Of a stretch of DNA of 18,271 nucleotides, positions 6,661 to 13,494 are shown piece by piece. The translations under genes were made by a program, and so were the position numbers. Location: the NCBI GenBank assembly GCA_934526185.1, contig CAKTAA010000044.1, forward strand, positions 1 to 18,271, in the 5' to 3' direction. Under the pieces are notes generated by a model that worked only from the letters and a program-made list of their open reading frames with translations, was not told where the DNA came from and searched no databases. The first letter of the stretch is position 1; each line of letters starts with the position of its first letter. Source of the stretch: an uncultured Eubacteriales bacterium (lineage in GTDB: Bacteria; Bacillota; Clostridia; Oscillospirales; CAG-272).

Positions 6661-8326
6661 CGGCGATCGACTCCTTCAGTTTTGTCAGCGCAATTTTTGT
6701 TTCCGCAGCGGTCTCTCCGAGCAGCGAGGCAATCTCCTGTACAACGCGCATCTGTTTTTCTACTACTTTATCCGCCGTTTCCACTGTCTGTCGGCTAATC
6801 TCTTCTTTCTTCTCCCTCTGCGCCTCTTCTTCAGTGATGTCGCGCATTAGGCAAATCAAGATACGGTAGGAGGCGTCATACAGAATAGACTGTTCGACAT
6901 ATTTATCATATTCCGCCAAGTATATCCGGCGATTTCGGATGCTCTTGCCGCTCCGGCGTACGGTCAGAAAATCACTGGGATCCAAAATACGGACGACCTG
7001 ATCTCCCATGATATCTGATGCACTGCGAAGGTTCATAATCCGCAGCGCCGCATCATTTACCTGCTGAACTTCCAAATTTTCGTTAAGCACAAGGATGCCG
7101 TTCGGCGTATTGTGTATGATCTGATCGGAAAAGCTTTCCGCTTTCTCTTTCAGGAATGGCAGACACATGGAAGAATCCGCTTTTCCTTGGTAAATGGCTA
7201 TCGCTTTTTCGCGGCAGGTGTTGTAGCCGCAGGAACCGCAATTCAGCTCCTGCTCCGGCTTTGTCTTTCCCATCTGCCTTAAAATATCCCGAATTTCTGC
7301 CTCCGTCGGCATGGACGCGGACAGCGTAAGTGGCAGCATCGGCTTCCGCATAGCTTCTCTTACAGGCTGTTCAACCGGAAAGTCCTTATTACCTGCATAC
7401 TTCCTGACACGAACATAGTCGCGAATCGGCGAGCGGTGATATTTTTCCATCACAGGACCGCCGATGCAACTTCCCGTGCAGGCCGACATCTCAATAAAAC
7501 ATCGGTTCAGTTTGCCCTGTTCGATATCCTTGAGCGCCGCAATACAGTTTTCCATTCCATCAATGGCAAGGTATGTATAATCCGGCTCCTCGCATGTCAT
7601 GGATTTCAGAATGCCGCCCGTTGTCGGAAACCAACGGGAACGGCTCTCCTCCCGCGCATCGGTTTCCCTATCCATGGTTATGCCCGCAGACGTAAACCAT
7701 TCTGTCAGTTCCTCGAAGGTCAGAACTGCGTCTACCAGTTCTCCTTCTGCCGCCTCATCCTTTTTTGCCACGCACGGGCCGATAAAAACAACTCTTGCCT
7801 CCGGTATCCGCCGTTTGATGTCAATTGCATGCGTCTGCATCGGAGTGTAAACATCCGCTAAATGCGGCAGCACCCGGGGATAATATTTTCGGATCAGCAA
7901 ATTTACGGAATGACAGCAGGATGAAATCAAAACGTCCGGTCGTTCCTCACGCAGCATACGCTCATATTCCCTTTTGACTGCCGTCGCCCCAATGGCTGTT
8001 TCCTCAGCATGTGCAAAGCCAAGCTGCTTTAGTGCTTTCTCCATGGCATCAATTCCTATCCCGTCATAATTGGCCACAAAAGACGGCGCGATACTGGCTA
8101 CCACAGGACGGTCGTCCGACAGCATTACCTTGACCTTCTCTGTATCGTTTGCAATTTCTTTTGCATTCTGCGGACATACTACGAAGCATTGACCGCAAAG
8201 CACACAGGCGTCTCCCACAATGTGTGCCTGATTTCCGGAAAAGCGTATCGATTTTACAGGGCAGTTCCGAATACATTTATAACAATTTTTGCAGTTTGAT
8301 TTTTTGAGTTTTAAAAACTCAGCCAT
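6653..8326 (-). CDS. Sensory-type [FeFe] hydrogenase with Fe-S and PAS domains
   Basis: A 557-residue multidomain protein. Two 4Fe-4S motifs occur at C12/15/18/22 and C41/44/47/51. The H-cluster domain carries L1 SSCCH (135-139), L2 GPCVAKKDE (C185) and L3 C283/C287 followed by IGGP. A further Fe-S module has C363, C366, C371 and C388 (CGSCGYNTC type). A PAS domain spans about 400-500 and an amphipathic, probably coiled-coil tail 500-557. There is no histidine-kinase or cyclase output domain, so output probably passes to the overlapping SpoIIE-type phosphatase. Known relatives are the group C sensory hydrogenases. ATG 8326 was chosen because GGGTGG stands 6 bases before it and it leads directly into the ferredoxin motif; a TTG at 8431 would add 35 unlikely residues and has no ribosome site. 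Catalytic turnover is probably low, by analogy. Confidence 0.92.
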   Translation of the reverse strand: MAEFLKLKKSNCKNCYKCIRNCPVKSIRFSGNQAHIVGDACVLCGQCFVVCPQNAKEIANDTEKVKVMLSDDRPVVASIAPSFVANYDGIGIDAMEKALKQLGFAHAEETAIGATAVKREYERMLREERPDVLISSCCHSVNLLIRKYYPRVLPHLADVYTPMQTHAIDIKRRIPEARVVFIGPCVAKKDEAAEGELVDAVLTFEELTEWFTSAGITMDRETDAREESRSRWFPTTGGILKSMTCEEPDYTYLAIDGMENCIAALKDIEQGKLNRCFIEMSACTGSCIGGPVMEKYHRSPIRDYVRVRKYAGNKDFPVEQPVREAMRKPMLPLTLSASMPTEAEIRDILRQMGKTKPEQELNCGSCGYNTCREKAIAIYQGKADSSMCLPFLKEKAESFSDQIIHNTPNGILVLNENLEVQQVNDAALRIMNLRSASDIMGDQVVRILDPSDFLTVRRSGKSIRNRRIYLAEYDKYVEQSILYDASYRILICLMRDITEEEAQREKKEEISRQTVETADKVVEKQMRVVQEIASLLGETAAETKIALTKLKESIADE

Positions 8327-8440
8327 ATATGACCACCCTTTCAAAAGGTTGTATGAAAATTTCAAGTTTTTACAGGTAATGCCTAAGCGGTTTTCACCTG
8401 TTTTACCATATACTGTTTTTATACTCTGCAAAACAGCTTT
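8327..8440 (-). promoter_or_regulatory. Possible regulatory leader inside the hydrogenase operon
   Basis: This 114-base gap separates the ferredoxin and sensory hydrogenase genes, while the genes after it are packed with an overlap or a 27-base gap. On the minus strand ACAGGT (8401-8396) can pair with ACCTGT (8377-8372) across 18 bases. CCTTTTGAAAGG (8348-8337) is a dyad that includes part of the ribosome site. No known riboswitch motif was recognised. Function is inferred from position only. Confidence 0.3.
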
Positions 8441-8698
8441 TCAGCTTGTAAACGAACTCAATACTTCCTTTTTAAAGAACTCACGGGTGGTTTCCGGGGA
8501 CAGCGAGTACGGTCGATCGTCCAGCATCAGACATACACCGTTCTGACAGTTTCCGACGCAAAACGTTCCGCTCATTTCAATTTTATCCTCCAGACGGTAT
8601 TCATGTATGAGATCGCGAAGAATTTCAATAACCTGCCTTGATCCCTTTAAATGGCAGGAGCTGCCTATACAAACAGTTATTTTCATAGTAACACTCAT
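8441..8698 (-). CDS. Thioredoxin-like [2Fe-2S] ferredoxin (NuoE-like)
   Basis: An 85-residue protein with the cysteine pattern C10-x4-C15 and C47-x3-C51, the ligand set of thioredoxin-fold [2Fe-2S] ferredoxins and NuoE subunits, plus one more cysteine at 56. It is a stand-alone domain without a NuoF partner in the window. The likely job is electron transfer to or from the hydrogenases encoded downstream, in the cytosol. The ATG at 8698 has AAGG 7 bases upstream; a GTG at 8731 would add 11 residues without a ribosome site, and an ATG at 8686 is also possible. As first gene of the operon it should carry the promoter upstream, but no clean -35/-10 pair was found. Family call is firm; partner is inferred. 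Confidence 0.85.
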   Translation of the reverse strand: MSVTMKITVCIGSSCHLKGSRQVIEILRDLIHEYRLEDKIEMSGTFCVGNCQNGVCLMLDDRPYSLSPETTREFFKKEVLSSFTS

Positions 8699-8785
8699 TT
8701 CTATGCCTTTTTCACAAAAAATCGATTTCACCTATGCTTTATCGAATGACAAGGCACAACACCTATTTTTTTATTTTTCAGCAAA

Positions 8786-8866
8786 CAAAAATACAGGACG
8801 TGATGGATAGCCAACAGAAATTATCCGATACCGTCAATTTCAAATTGTACTTCATCCGTCCTGTAT
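8786..8866 (-). terminator. Long branched stem-loop with T-run upstream of the hydrogenase operon
   Basis: ATACAGGACG (8791-8800) pairs perfectly with CGTCCTGTAT (8857-8866), and after one bulged base GATG (8802-8805) pairs with CATC (8853-8856). The roughly 47-base interior can form further short helices (GATA/TATC and CAAT/ATTG). On the minus strand the closing stem runs straight into TTTTTGTTT, so it may end the phosphotransferase transcript 90 bases beyond its stop codon or act as an attenuator for the hydrogenase operon. The large loop is unusual for a plain terminator. Confidence 0.45.
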
Positions 8867-8956
8867 TGTACCGCCCGATGCATTTTCGGCATACCGAATC
8901 CCTGTAGAACGGCATCTGCTTGTCAAAAGGCAGTCGCCGTCAGCAATACGGGAGGA

Positions 8957-9706
8957 TTATTCATAATCCACAACATTTGCCCAATGGAGCAGAAATTCCT
9001 TTTCTTCAGGTTTCCCCTTCACTGACTGTGAAGCTGCTACGATGGGCAGCCATGTCTGAACATACTGCTTTGCTGTGTCGCTCTTTTTGCAGAACAGCTT
9101 CAGATAAATCTCTGCAATATCCTCTTTTCCCTCCAGACAGAACAAAAGATAAGTCCGTGCTACGTCCGCAGAAGCATTTCCCTGTGTAGCATGTGACCAG
9201 TCTAAAAGGTATGCTTTTCCTTCGGGCGTAATAATGATATTTCCCGGATTAAAGTCTCCATGACATACCTTCGTATGCTTCGGCATCCCCTCCAGCCGCG
9301 TATGCAGCTCATATCTTGCAGTTGCGTCCAGTGTACTTTCGCTGATTTTCCGATTCATCTTATCCTTCAGCTTTGTTAAAAGAGGCGCACGTTTGCTGTG
9401 GACTTCCATCTGAAGCGAGACAAACAGCTCCATATATTCCTCGAGTTTCTCCGGATGCTTTTCCATCAGCGAGCTCAGTGTTTCCCCCTGGATAAAATCC
9501 GATACAATCGCCCATTTTCCGTCCAGCTTTGTTACCTCTAAAATTCTCGGAACCGCCAGTCCCGTTTCCTCTACACGAGCCTGATTCAGCGCCTCGTTCA
9601 AAATATCGGATTTTGCATAAATCTCATCAAATACTTTAATGGCACGATCTCCGTCTCTATAGATCGTTTTACCGGGACGTCTGGCTATTACTTCTCCATG
9701 TTTCAT
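8957..9706 (-). CDS. Aminoglycoside-phosphotransferase-fold kinase (APH family)
   Basis: A 249-residue protein with the small-molecule kinase fold of the APH/choline kinase group. The ATP-site lysine is in AIKVF (K24). The Brenner-type catalytic loop HGDFNPGN covers 149-156 (D151 likely base), and the metal-binding aspartate is D169 in LLDW. A VSDFIQGETL hinge lies near 68-77. The natural substrate cannot be read from sequence; most chromosomal members are not antibiotic resistance enzymes, and this one resembles generic phosphotransferases of Clostridia. The start at 9706 has AAAGGA 10 bases upstream; the in-frame ATG at 9727 would add seven residues and has no ribosome site. It stands alone between adhE and the hydrogenase operon, with 258 bases to the ferredoxin start. 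Confidence 0.88.
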   Translation of the reverse strand: MKHGEVIARRPGKTIYRDGDRAIKVFDEIYAKSDILNEALNQARVEETGLAVPRILEVTKLDGKWAIVSDFIQGETLSSLMEKHPEKLEEYMELFVSLQMEVHSKRAPLLTKLKDKMNRKISESTLDATARYELHTRLEGMPKHTKVCHGDFNPGNIIITPEGKAYLLDWSHATQGNASADVARTYLLFCLEGKEDIAEIYLKLFCKKSDTAKQYVQTWLPIVAASQSVKGKPEEKEFLLHWANVVDYE

Positions 9707-10014
9707 AACGTGACCATCCTTTCTCATATTTTCATGTTTTATATAGAAGCACGTGAATTCAAAAATCCGATCAGCAATCGGCTTTGCGTCGCTGCCTTTG
9801 AATGAAACAGCACGGTGTTCCGTAACCTATATACCTTGCTGTGGAAAACTTCCGCACGATCGGCTCTGTGCAGCCGGAGCTGAACAGACCGCCGCGCCCG
9901 CAGGCAGATACCTGCGCTATCCGTTATGCCGGGTAGCTTTCCGAAAGATGTTTATTTTATCTCCCTGCGTCAATTCGGTAAGAACGCGGTCCTGTCACAT
10001 CATTGTCTCTTCTA
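9707..10014 (-). other. Gene-free gap with several short hairpins, possible weak terminator
   Basis: The 308 bases between adhE and the phosphotransferase hold no convincing gene. On the minus strand several small dyads follow one another: GCTA-CCG/CGG-TAGC, CGCAGG/CCTGCG (9899-9904 with 9911-9916), a longer helix around CAGC-TCCG-GCTG (about 9861-9890), and ACGG-AACA-CCGT. The last, CCGAT/ATCGG (9767-9771 with 9777-9781), is followed by TTTTT and could be a weak terminator for rex-adhE. Confidence 0.4.
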
Positions 10015-12630
10015 TTATACCTCGGTATGGGTTCCATAATATGCGTTCAGATACATTTGCTTCATTTCGCTCATCAACGGATACCGCGGATTGGCTCCCG
10101 TGCATTGGTCGTCGAATGCTTGTTCCGTCATCTCATCCAGGCGAGCAAGAAAATCTTTTTCATCTATACCATAATCCTTAATCGATTTTTTGATGCCGAT
10201 AGTCTCCTTTAATTCATCTAAAGCACCGAGCAGATTTTCTAATTTTTCCGTATCGTTCTTTCCTTTCAGGCCGAGCGTTTCCGCTATCTCGGCATACCGC
10301 GCGAGCGTATGCGGGTGGTCATACTGCGGAAAAGTTCCCATTTTTACCGGTACTTCAGCAGCGTTGAAGCGCAGAACCTCGTTTATCATCAGCGCGTTTG
10401 CAACGCCATGCGGCAGATGATGGAAAGCGCCCAGCTTGTGTGCCATGGAATGGCAGATACCAAGGAATGCATTGGCAAACGCCATACCAGCCATAGTAGC
10501 TGCATGCGCCATTTTTTCTCTCGCCTCCGGATCAGCCGCTCCTTTGTCATATGCGCGCGGCAGGTACTCAAACAGAACCTTCAAGGACTGAAGCGCCAAA
10601 CCGTCTGTGAAATCTGTCGCCATCATGGATGCATAAGCCTCCAGCGCGTGCGTAACTGCATCAATACCGGATGCACTGGTCAAACCCTTCGGCGCGTTCA
10701 TCATCATATCCGCGTCCACAATTGCCATGTCAGGCATCAGCTCATAATCTGCCAGAGGGTATTTTACACCGGTATCCTGATCCGTGATAACAGCAAACGG
10801 CGTAACCTCCGAACCGGTACCGGCCGTCGTCGGAACCGCGATGAAGTATGCTTTTTCGCCCATTTTCGGGAATGTGTAGATTCTTTTACGGATGTCCATG
10901 AAGCGCATGGCCATATCCATGAAGTCTGCTTCAGGATGCTCATACATAACCCACATGATCTTTGCAGCATCCATTGCCGAACCGCCGCCGACAGCTATGA
11001 TGCAGTCCGGTCGGAACGCCGTCATCTGTGCGGCCCCTTCCTTTGCGCATGCCAGCGTCGGATCTGGAGCTACCTGCGAATACGTTGTATGCTGAATTCC
11101 CATTTCATCGAGCTTATCCGTAACAGGTTTTGTATATCCGTTCTCATACAGAAAACTGTCTGTTACGATAAAGGCGCGCTTCTTATTCAGTACCTTGCCC
11201 AATTCGTCGAGCGCCACCGGCAGGCACCCCTTCTTCAAATAAACCTTATCCGGCGCGCGGAACCAAAGCATGTTCTCTCTCCTCTCTGCTACTGTCTTGA
11301 TGTTCAGCAGATGTTTAACACCTACGTTCTCGGACACCGAGTTTCCTCCCCATGATCCGCAGCCGAGCGTCAGCGACGGCGCCAGTTTGAAGTTGTACAG
11401 ATCTCCGATCCCGCCGTGCGACGAGGGAGTATTCACCAAAATCCGGCAGGTTTTCATGCGAGACGCAAAAACATCCAGCTTTTCTTTTTCCGTCGTTGCG
11501 TTCAAATAGACAGACGCCGTGTGTCCATAGCCTCCGTCGGCAATCAGTCTCTCCGCCTTATCCAGCGCTTCCTCAAAGGTTTTTGCTCGATACATGGCCA
11601 GAACCGGCGACAGCTTTTCGTGTGCAAATTCTTCAGAAAGCTCTACGCTTTCCACCTCTCCGATCAGTATTTTTGTATTTTCAGGAACCTCGACACCTGC
11701 CAGCGCTGCAATGGTATGTGCCTTTTGTCCGACAATCTTTGCATTCAGCGCACCATTTATAATAATGGTCTTTCTTACCTTCTCCGTTTCCTTTGCTCCG
11801 AGGAAATAACAGCCGCGATCTGCAAATTCCTTCTTCACCTTAGCGTAAATTTTATCCGCCACAATAACAGACTGCTCCGATGCACAGATCATACCGTTGT
11901 CAAACGTCTTGGAGTGTATCACAGAGTTTACCGCAAGCTCAATATCAGCCGTTTCGTCAATGATTGCAGGTGTATTGCCGGCGCCGACGCCAACCGCTGG
12001 TTTGCCGCTCGAATATGCTGCGCGTACCATACCGGGACCGCCTGTTGCCAGAATGATATCCGCTTCTTTCATGACCATGTTGGTCAATTCCAGACTCGGC
12101 ACGTCAATCCAGTCGATAAGATTTTCCGGAGCACCCGCCTTTACCGCTGCTTCCAAAACCGTTCGTGCTGCCTCAATGGTCGACGCTTTCGCACGCGGGT
12201 GCGGACTGATGATGATGCCATTCCGCGTTTTCAGTGCCAGCAGTGTCTTGAAAATAGCGGTGGAAGTCGGATTTGTGGTCGGTATTACCGCCGCTATTAC
12301 ACCTACCGGTTCCGCAATTTTTCGAATCCCGAAAGCTTTGTCTTCTTCTATAACGCCGCAGGTTTTTGTATCCTTATAGGCATTGTAAATATATTCGGCA
12401 GCGTAATGATTTTTGATTACCTTATCCTCAACCACACCCATGCCAGTTTCCTCAACTGCCATTTTTGCCAGCCGGATACGCGCCTGATCTGCTGCCATTG
12501 CCGCTGCACGGAATATTTTATCTACTTCTTCCTGTCCGTATTGGCTGTACGCCCTGGCGCTTTCGCGCACCTTAGCCAGATGCTCCTCAAATCCTGCGCC
12601 GTCTTCTATTTTCTTACGCTCGTTATTCAT
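10015..12630 (-). CDS. adhE: Bifunctional acetaldehyde-CoA/alcohol dehydrogenase AdhE
   Basis: An 871-residue cytosolic enzyme reducing acetyl-CoA to acetaldehyde and then ethanol with two NADH, a main electron sink of fermentation. The N-terminal aldehyde dehydrogenase half (about 1-440) has the nucleotide loop GVGAGNT (214-220) and catalytic C249. The linker ends near 460. The C-terminal iron-dependent alcohol dehydrogenase half has GGGS (548-551), TAGTGSE (602-608), and the likely iron ligands D657, H661, H727 and H741. Length and spacing match E. coli AdhE closely, and the protein appears complete. Such enzymes form long filaments called spirosomes. The ATG has GGGAGG 8-9 bases upstream. 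It follows rex by 21 bases, so both are almost certainly co-transcribed and under NADH-responsive control. Confidence 0.97.
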   Translation of the reverse strand: MNNERKKIEDGAGFEEHLAKVRESARAYSQYGQEEVDKIFRAAAMAADQARIRLAKMAVEETGMGVVEDKVIKNHYAAEYIYNAYKDTKTCGVIEEDKAFGIRKIAEPVGVIAAVIPTTNPTSTAIFKTLLALKTRNGIIISPHPRAKASTIEAARTVLEAAVKAGAPENLIDWIDVPSLELTNMVMKEADIILATGGPGMVRAAYSSGKPAVGVGAGNTPAIIDETADIELAVNSVIHSKTFDNGMICASEQSVIVADKIYAKVKKEFADRGCYFLGAKETEKVRKTIIINGALNAKIVGQKAHTIAALAGVEVPENTKILIGEVESVELSEEFAHEKLSPVLAMYRAKTFEEALDKAERLIADGGYGHTASVYLNATTEKEKLDVFASRMKTCRILVNTPSSHGGIGDLYNFKLAPSLTLGCGSWGGNSVSENVGVKHLLNIKTVAERRENMLWFRAPDKVYLKKGCLPVALDELGKVLNKKRAFIVTDSFLYENGYTKPVTDKLDEMGIQHTTYSQVAPDPTLACAKEGAAQMTAFRPDCIIAVGGGSAMDAAKIMWVMYEHPEADFMDMAMRFMDIRKRIYTFPKMGEKAYFIAVPTTAGTGSEVTPFAVITDQDTGVKYPLADYELMPDMAIVDADMMMNAPKGLTSASGIDAVTHALEAYASMMATDFTDGLALQSLKVLFEYLPRAYDKGAADPEAREKMAHAATMAGMAFANAFLGICHSMAHKLGAFHHLPHGVANALMINEVLRFNAAEVPVKMGTFPQYDHPHTLARYAEIAETLGLKGKNDTEKLENLLGALDELKETIGIKKSIKDYGIDEKDFLARLDEMTEQAFDDQCTGANPRYPLMSEMKQMYLNAYYGTHTEV

Positions 12631-12651
12631 TGTTGTTTTCCTCCCTGTTTC

Positions 12652-13326
12652 TTATTGCTGTAATTTCTCAACCTGCTCCGACAGATGTCCCGACAGTATC
12701 GCAAGCGATGCAGCCATATTTTCGTTCTGCACCAGTATTTCCTCCGACACCCGCAGATGTATCGGCGCAAAATTCCATATGGCGAGAATACCGTTTTGTG
12801 TCATAAGATCACATACCGCCTGCGCACATGCTGCAGGTACTGTGATGATACCTATTTTTATCTGCAGTCTGCCGCATAAATCCTCAAATTTTGTCATGCT
12901 GAAAATCTGCCGTCCGGATTCCGTCTGTCCGACTATCGATTCATCCACATCAAATCCCGCAACAATATTCAACCCATACGCGGAAAAGCCACTGTATTCC
13001 ATAAGTGCTCTGCCTAATTTTCCCGCGCCGACCAGTACGGCATCGTGAACATCGTTATATCCAAGCACCTCCTCCAGCTTCGCCACAAGCTGCGGTACAT
13101 AATATCCCACCCGGGGCTTTCCCGCATCGCTTATGGCCGCCAGATCCTTTCGCACCTGAACTTCACCCAGATTCAGCGCCGAAGCTATCATAGGTGCTGA
13201 TATATTCATTTGCTTATCGGGCGGCAATGACTTAAGATACGACAGATAAACCGGTAACCGTTTGATTGTGGATCTGGAAATTCCGCCGATAGCGCCCGGC
13301 CTCTGTGATTGATTCAACGGATTCAT
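12652..13326 (-). CDS. rex: Redox-sensing transcriptional repressor Rex
   Basis: A 224-residue regulator with an N-terminal winged helix (about 15-80; recognition segment VQVRKDL at 57-62) and a Rossmann domain with GAGKLG (100-105), then a C-terminal swapped helix. Rex binds DNA when NAD+ dominates and lets go when NADH rises, and typically controls fermentation genes such as adhE. The GKPRVGYYV variant at 69-77 is typical of clostridial Rex. ATG 13326 was chosen because AGGGG stands 7 bases before it and the resulting N-terminus has normal length; the upstream in-frame start (13362) lacks a ribosome site. It is the first gene of a rex-adhE unit, so it probably represses itself together with its main target. 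Confidence 0.95.
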   Translation of the reverse strand: MNPLNQSQRPGAIGGISRSTIKRLPVYLSYLKSLPPDKQMNISAPMIASALNLGEVQVRKDLAAISDAGKPRVGYYVPQLVAKLEEVLGYNDVHDAVLVGAGKLGRALMEYSGFSAYGLNIVAGFDVDESIVGQTESGRQIFSMTKFEDLCGRLQIKIGIITVPAACAQAVCDLMTQNGILAIWNFAPIHLRVSEEILVQNENMAASLAILSGHLSEQVEKLQQ

Positions 13327-13414
13327 CTCCTTTCCCCTCAAATCGATCGGAATCAACAGCACGTCCGTTTGAACCGACGTCCTTTTTGTTTTCCTCTCAT
13401 ATTTTTGGTTTTAT

Positions 13415-13432
13415 ATGTTTTTATTATAACAT
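13415..13432. promoter_or_regulatory. Candidate Rex operator
   Basis: An 18-base imperfect dyad. On the minus strand it reads ATGTTAT, four bases, AAAACAT, which has the 7-4-7 geometry of Rex sites (TTGTTAA-N4-TTAACAA). It matches five and four of seven bases in the two halves. It overlaps the -10 box of the rex promoter, where a repressor would block polymerase. The match is moderate. Confidence 0.45.
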
Positions 13433-13451
13433 GCCATGTATTAATTTGCAA
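13423..13451 (-). promoter_or_regulatory. Promoter of rex-adhE
   Basis: On the minus strand TTGCAA (13451-13446), a 17-base spacer, and a perfect TATAAT (13428-13423) preceded by TG one base upstream, an extended -10. Transcription would begin near 13416, about 90 bases before the rex start codon. Confidence 0.7.
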
Positions 13452-13455
13452 ATGC

Positions 13456-13494
13456 AAAAAGGATATATCGATATGTTTATATCGATATATCCTT
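13456..13494 (-). terminator. Terminator of the LysR gene, overlapping its last codons
   Basis: A perfect 16-base inverted repeat, AAGGATATATCGATAT (13459-13474) and its complement (13479-13494), has a 4-base loop and runs into TTTTT on the minus strand. The 5' arm encodes the last LysR codons, and the TAA stop begins in the stem's top. The stem is AT-rich, so its stability depends on length. Confidence 0.65.

Noticed and set aside
8791..8866. A complete miniature transposon or integron attC site
   Set aside because: No attC core sites are present, and only TA-type ends support mobility; without other copies it cannot be claimed, so it is kept as a structural finding only.
8921..8926. TTGACA on the minus strand as the -35 box of the hydrogenase operon
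   Set aside because: No acceptable -10 hexamer lies 16-18 bases downstream; the best is AGGGAT, with two matches.
8957..9706. Antibiotic resistance gene, based on the APH fold
   Set aside because: The fold is shared by many kinases for ordinary metabolites, and there is no mobile element or known resistance subtype signature nearby.
9735..9950. An open frame of about 70 codons on the minus strand between adhE and the phosphotransferase
   Set aside because: It has no plausible start codon or ribosome site, and its arginine- and leucine-rich translation resembles no family I know.
9963..10014. A possible T-box antiterminator (GGACCGCG near 9990)
   Set aside because: Only part of the conserved T-box string is present, the specifier stem and the competing terminator are missing, and the following gene is not an aminoacyl-tRNA synthetase or amino-acid gene.
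11416..12663. A 415-codon plus-strand frame opposite adhE and the rex end
   Set aside because: It is antisense to a clearly functional adhE, has a low-complexity, cysteine- and arginine-rich translation with no family resemblance, and is explained by codon bias of the real gene. The same holds for the 348-codon frame at 10309-11355 and other frames opposite real genes.
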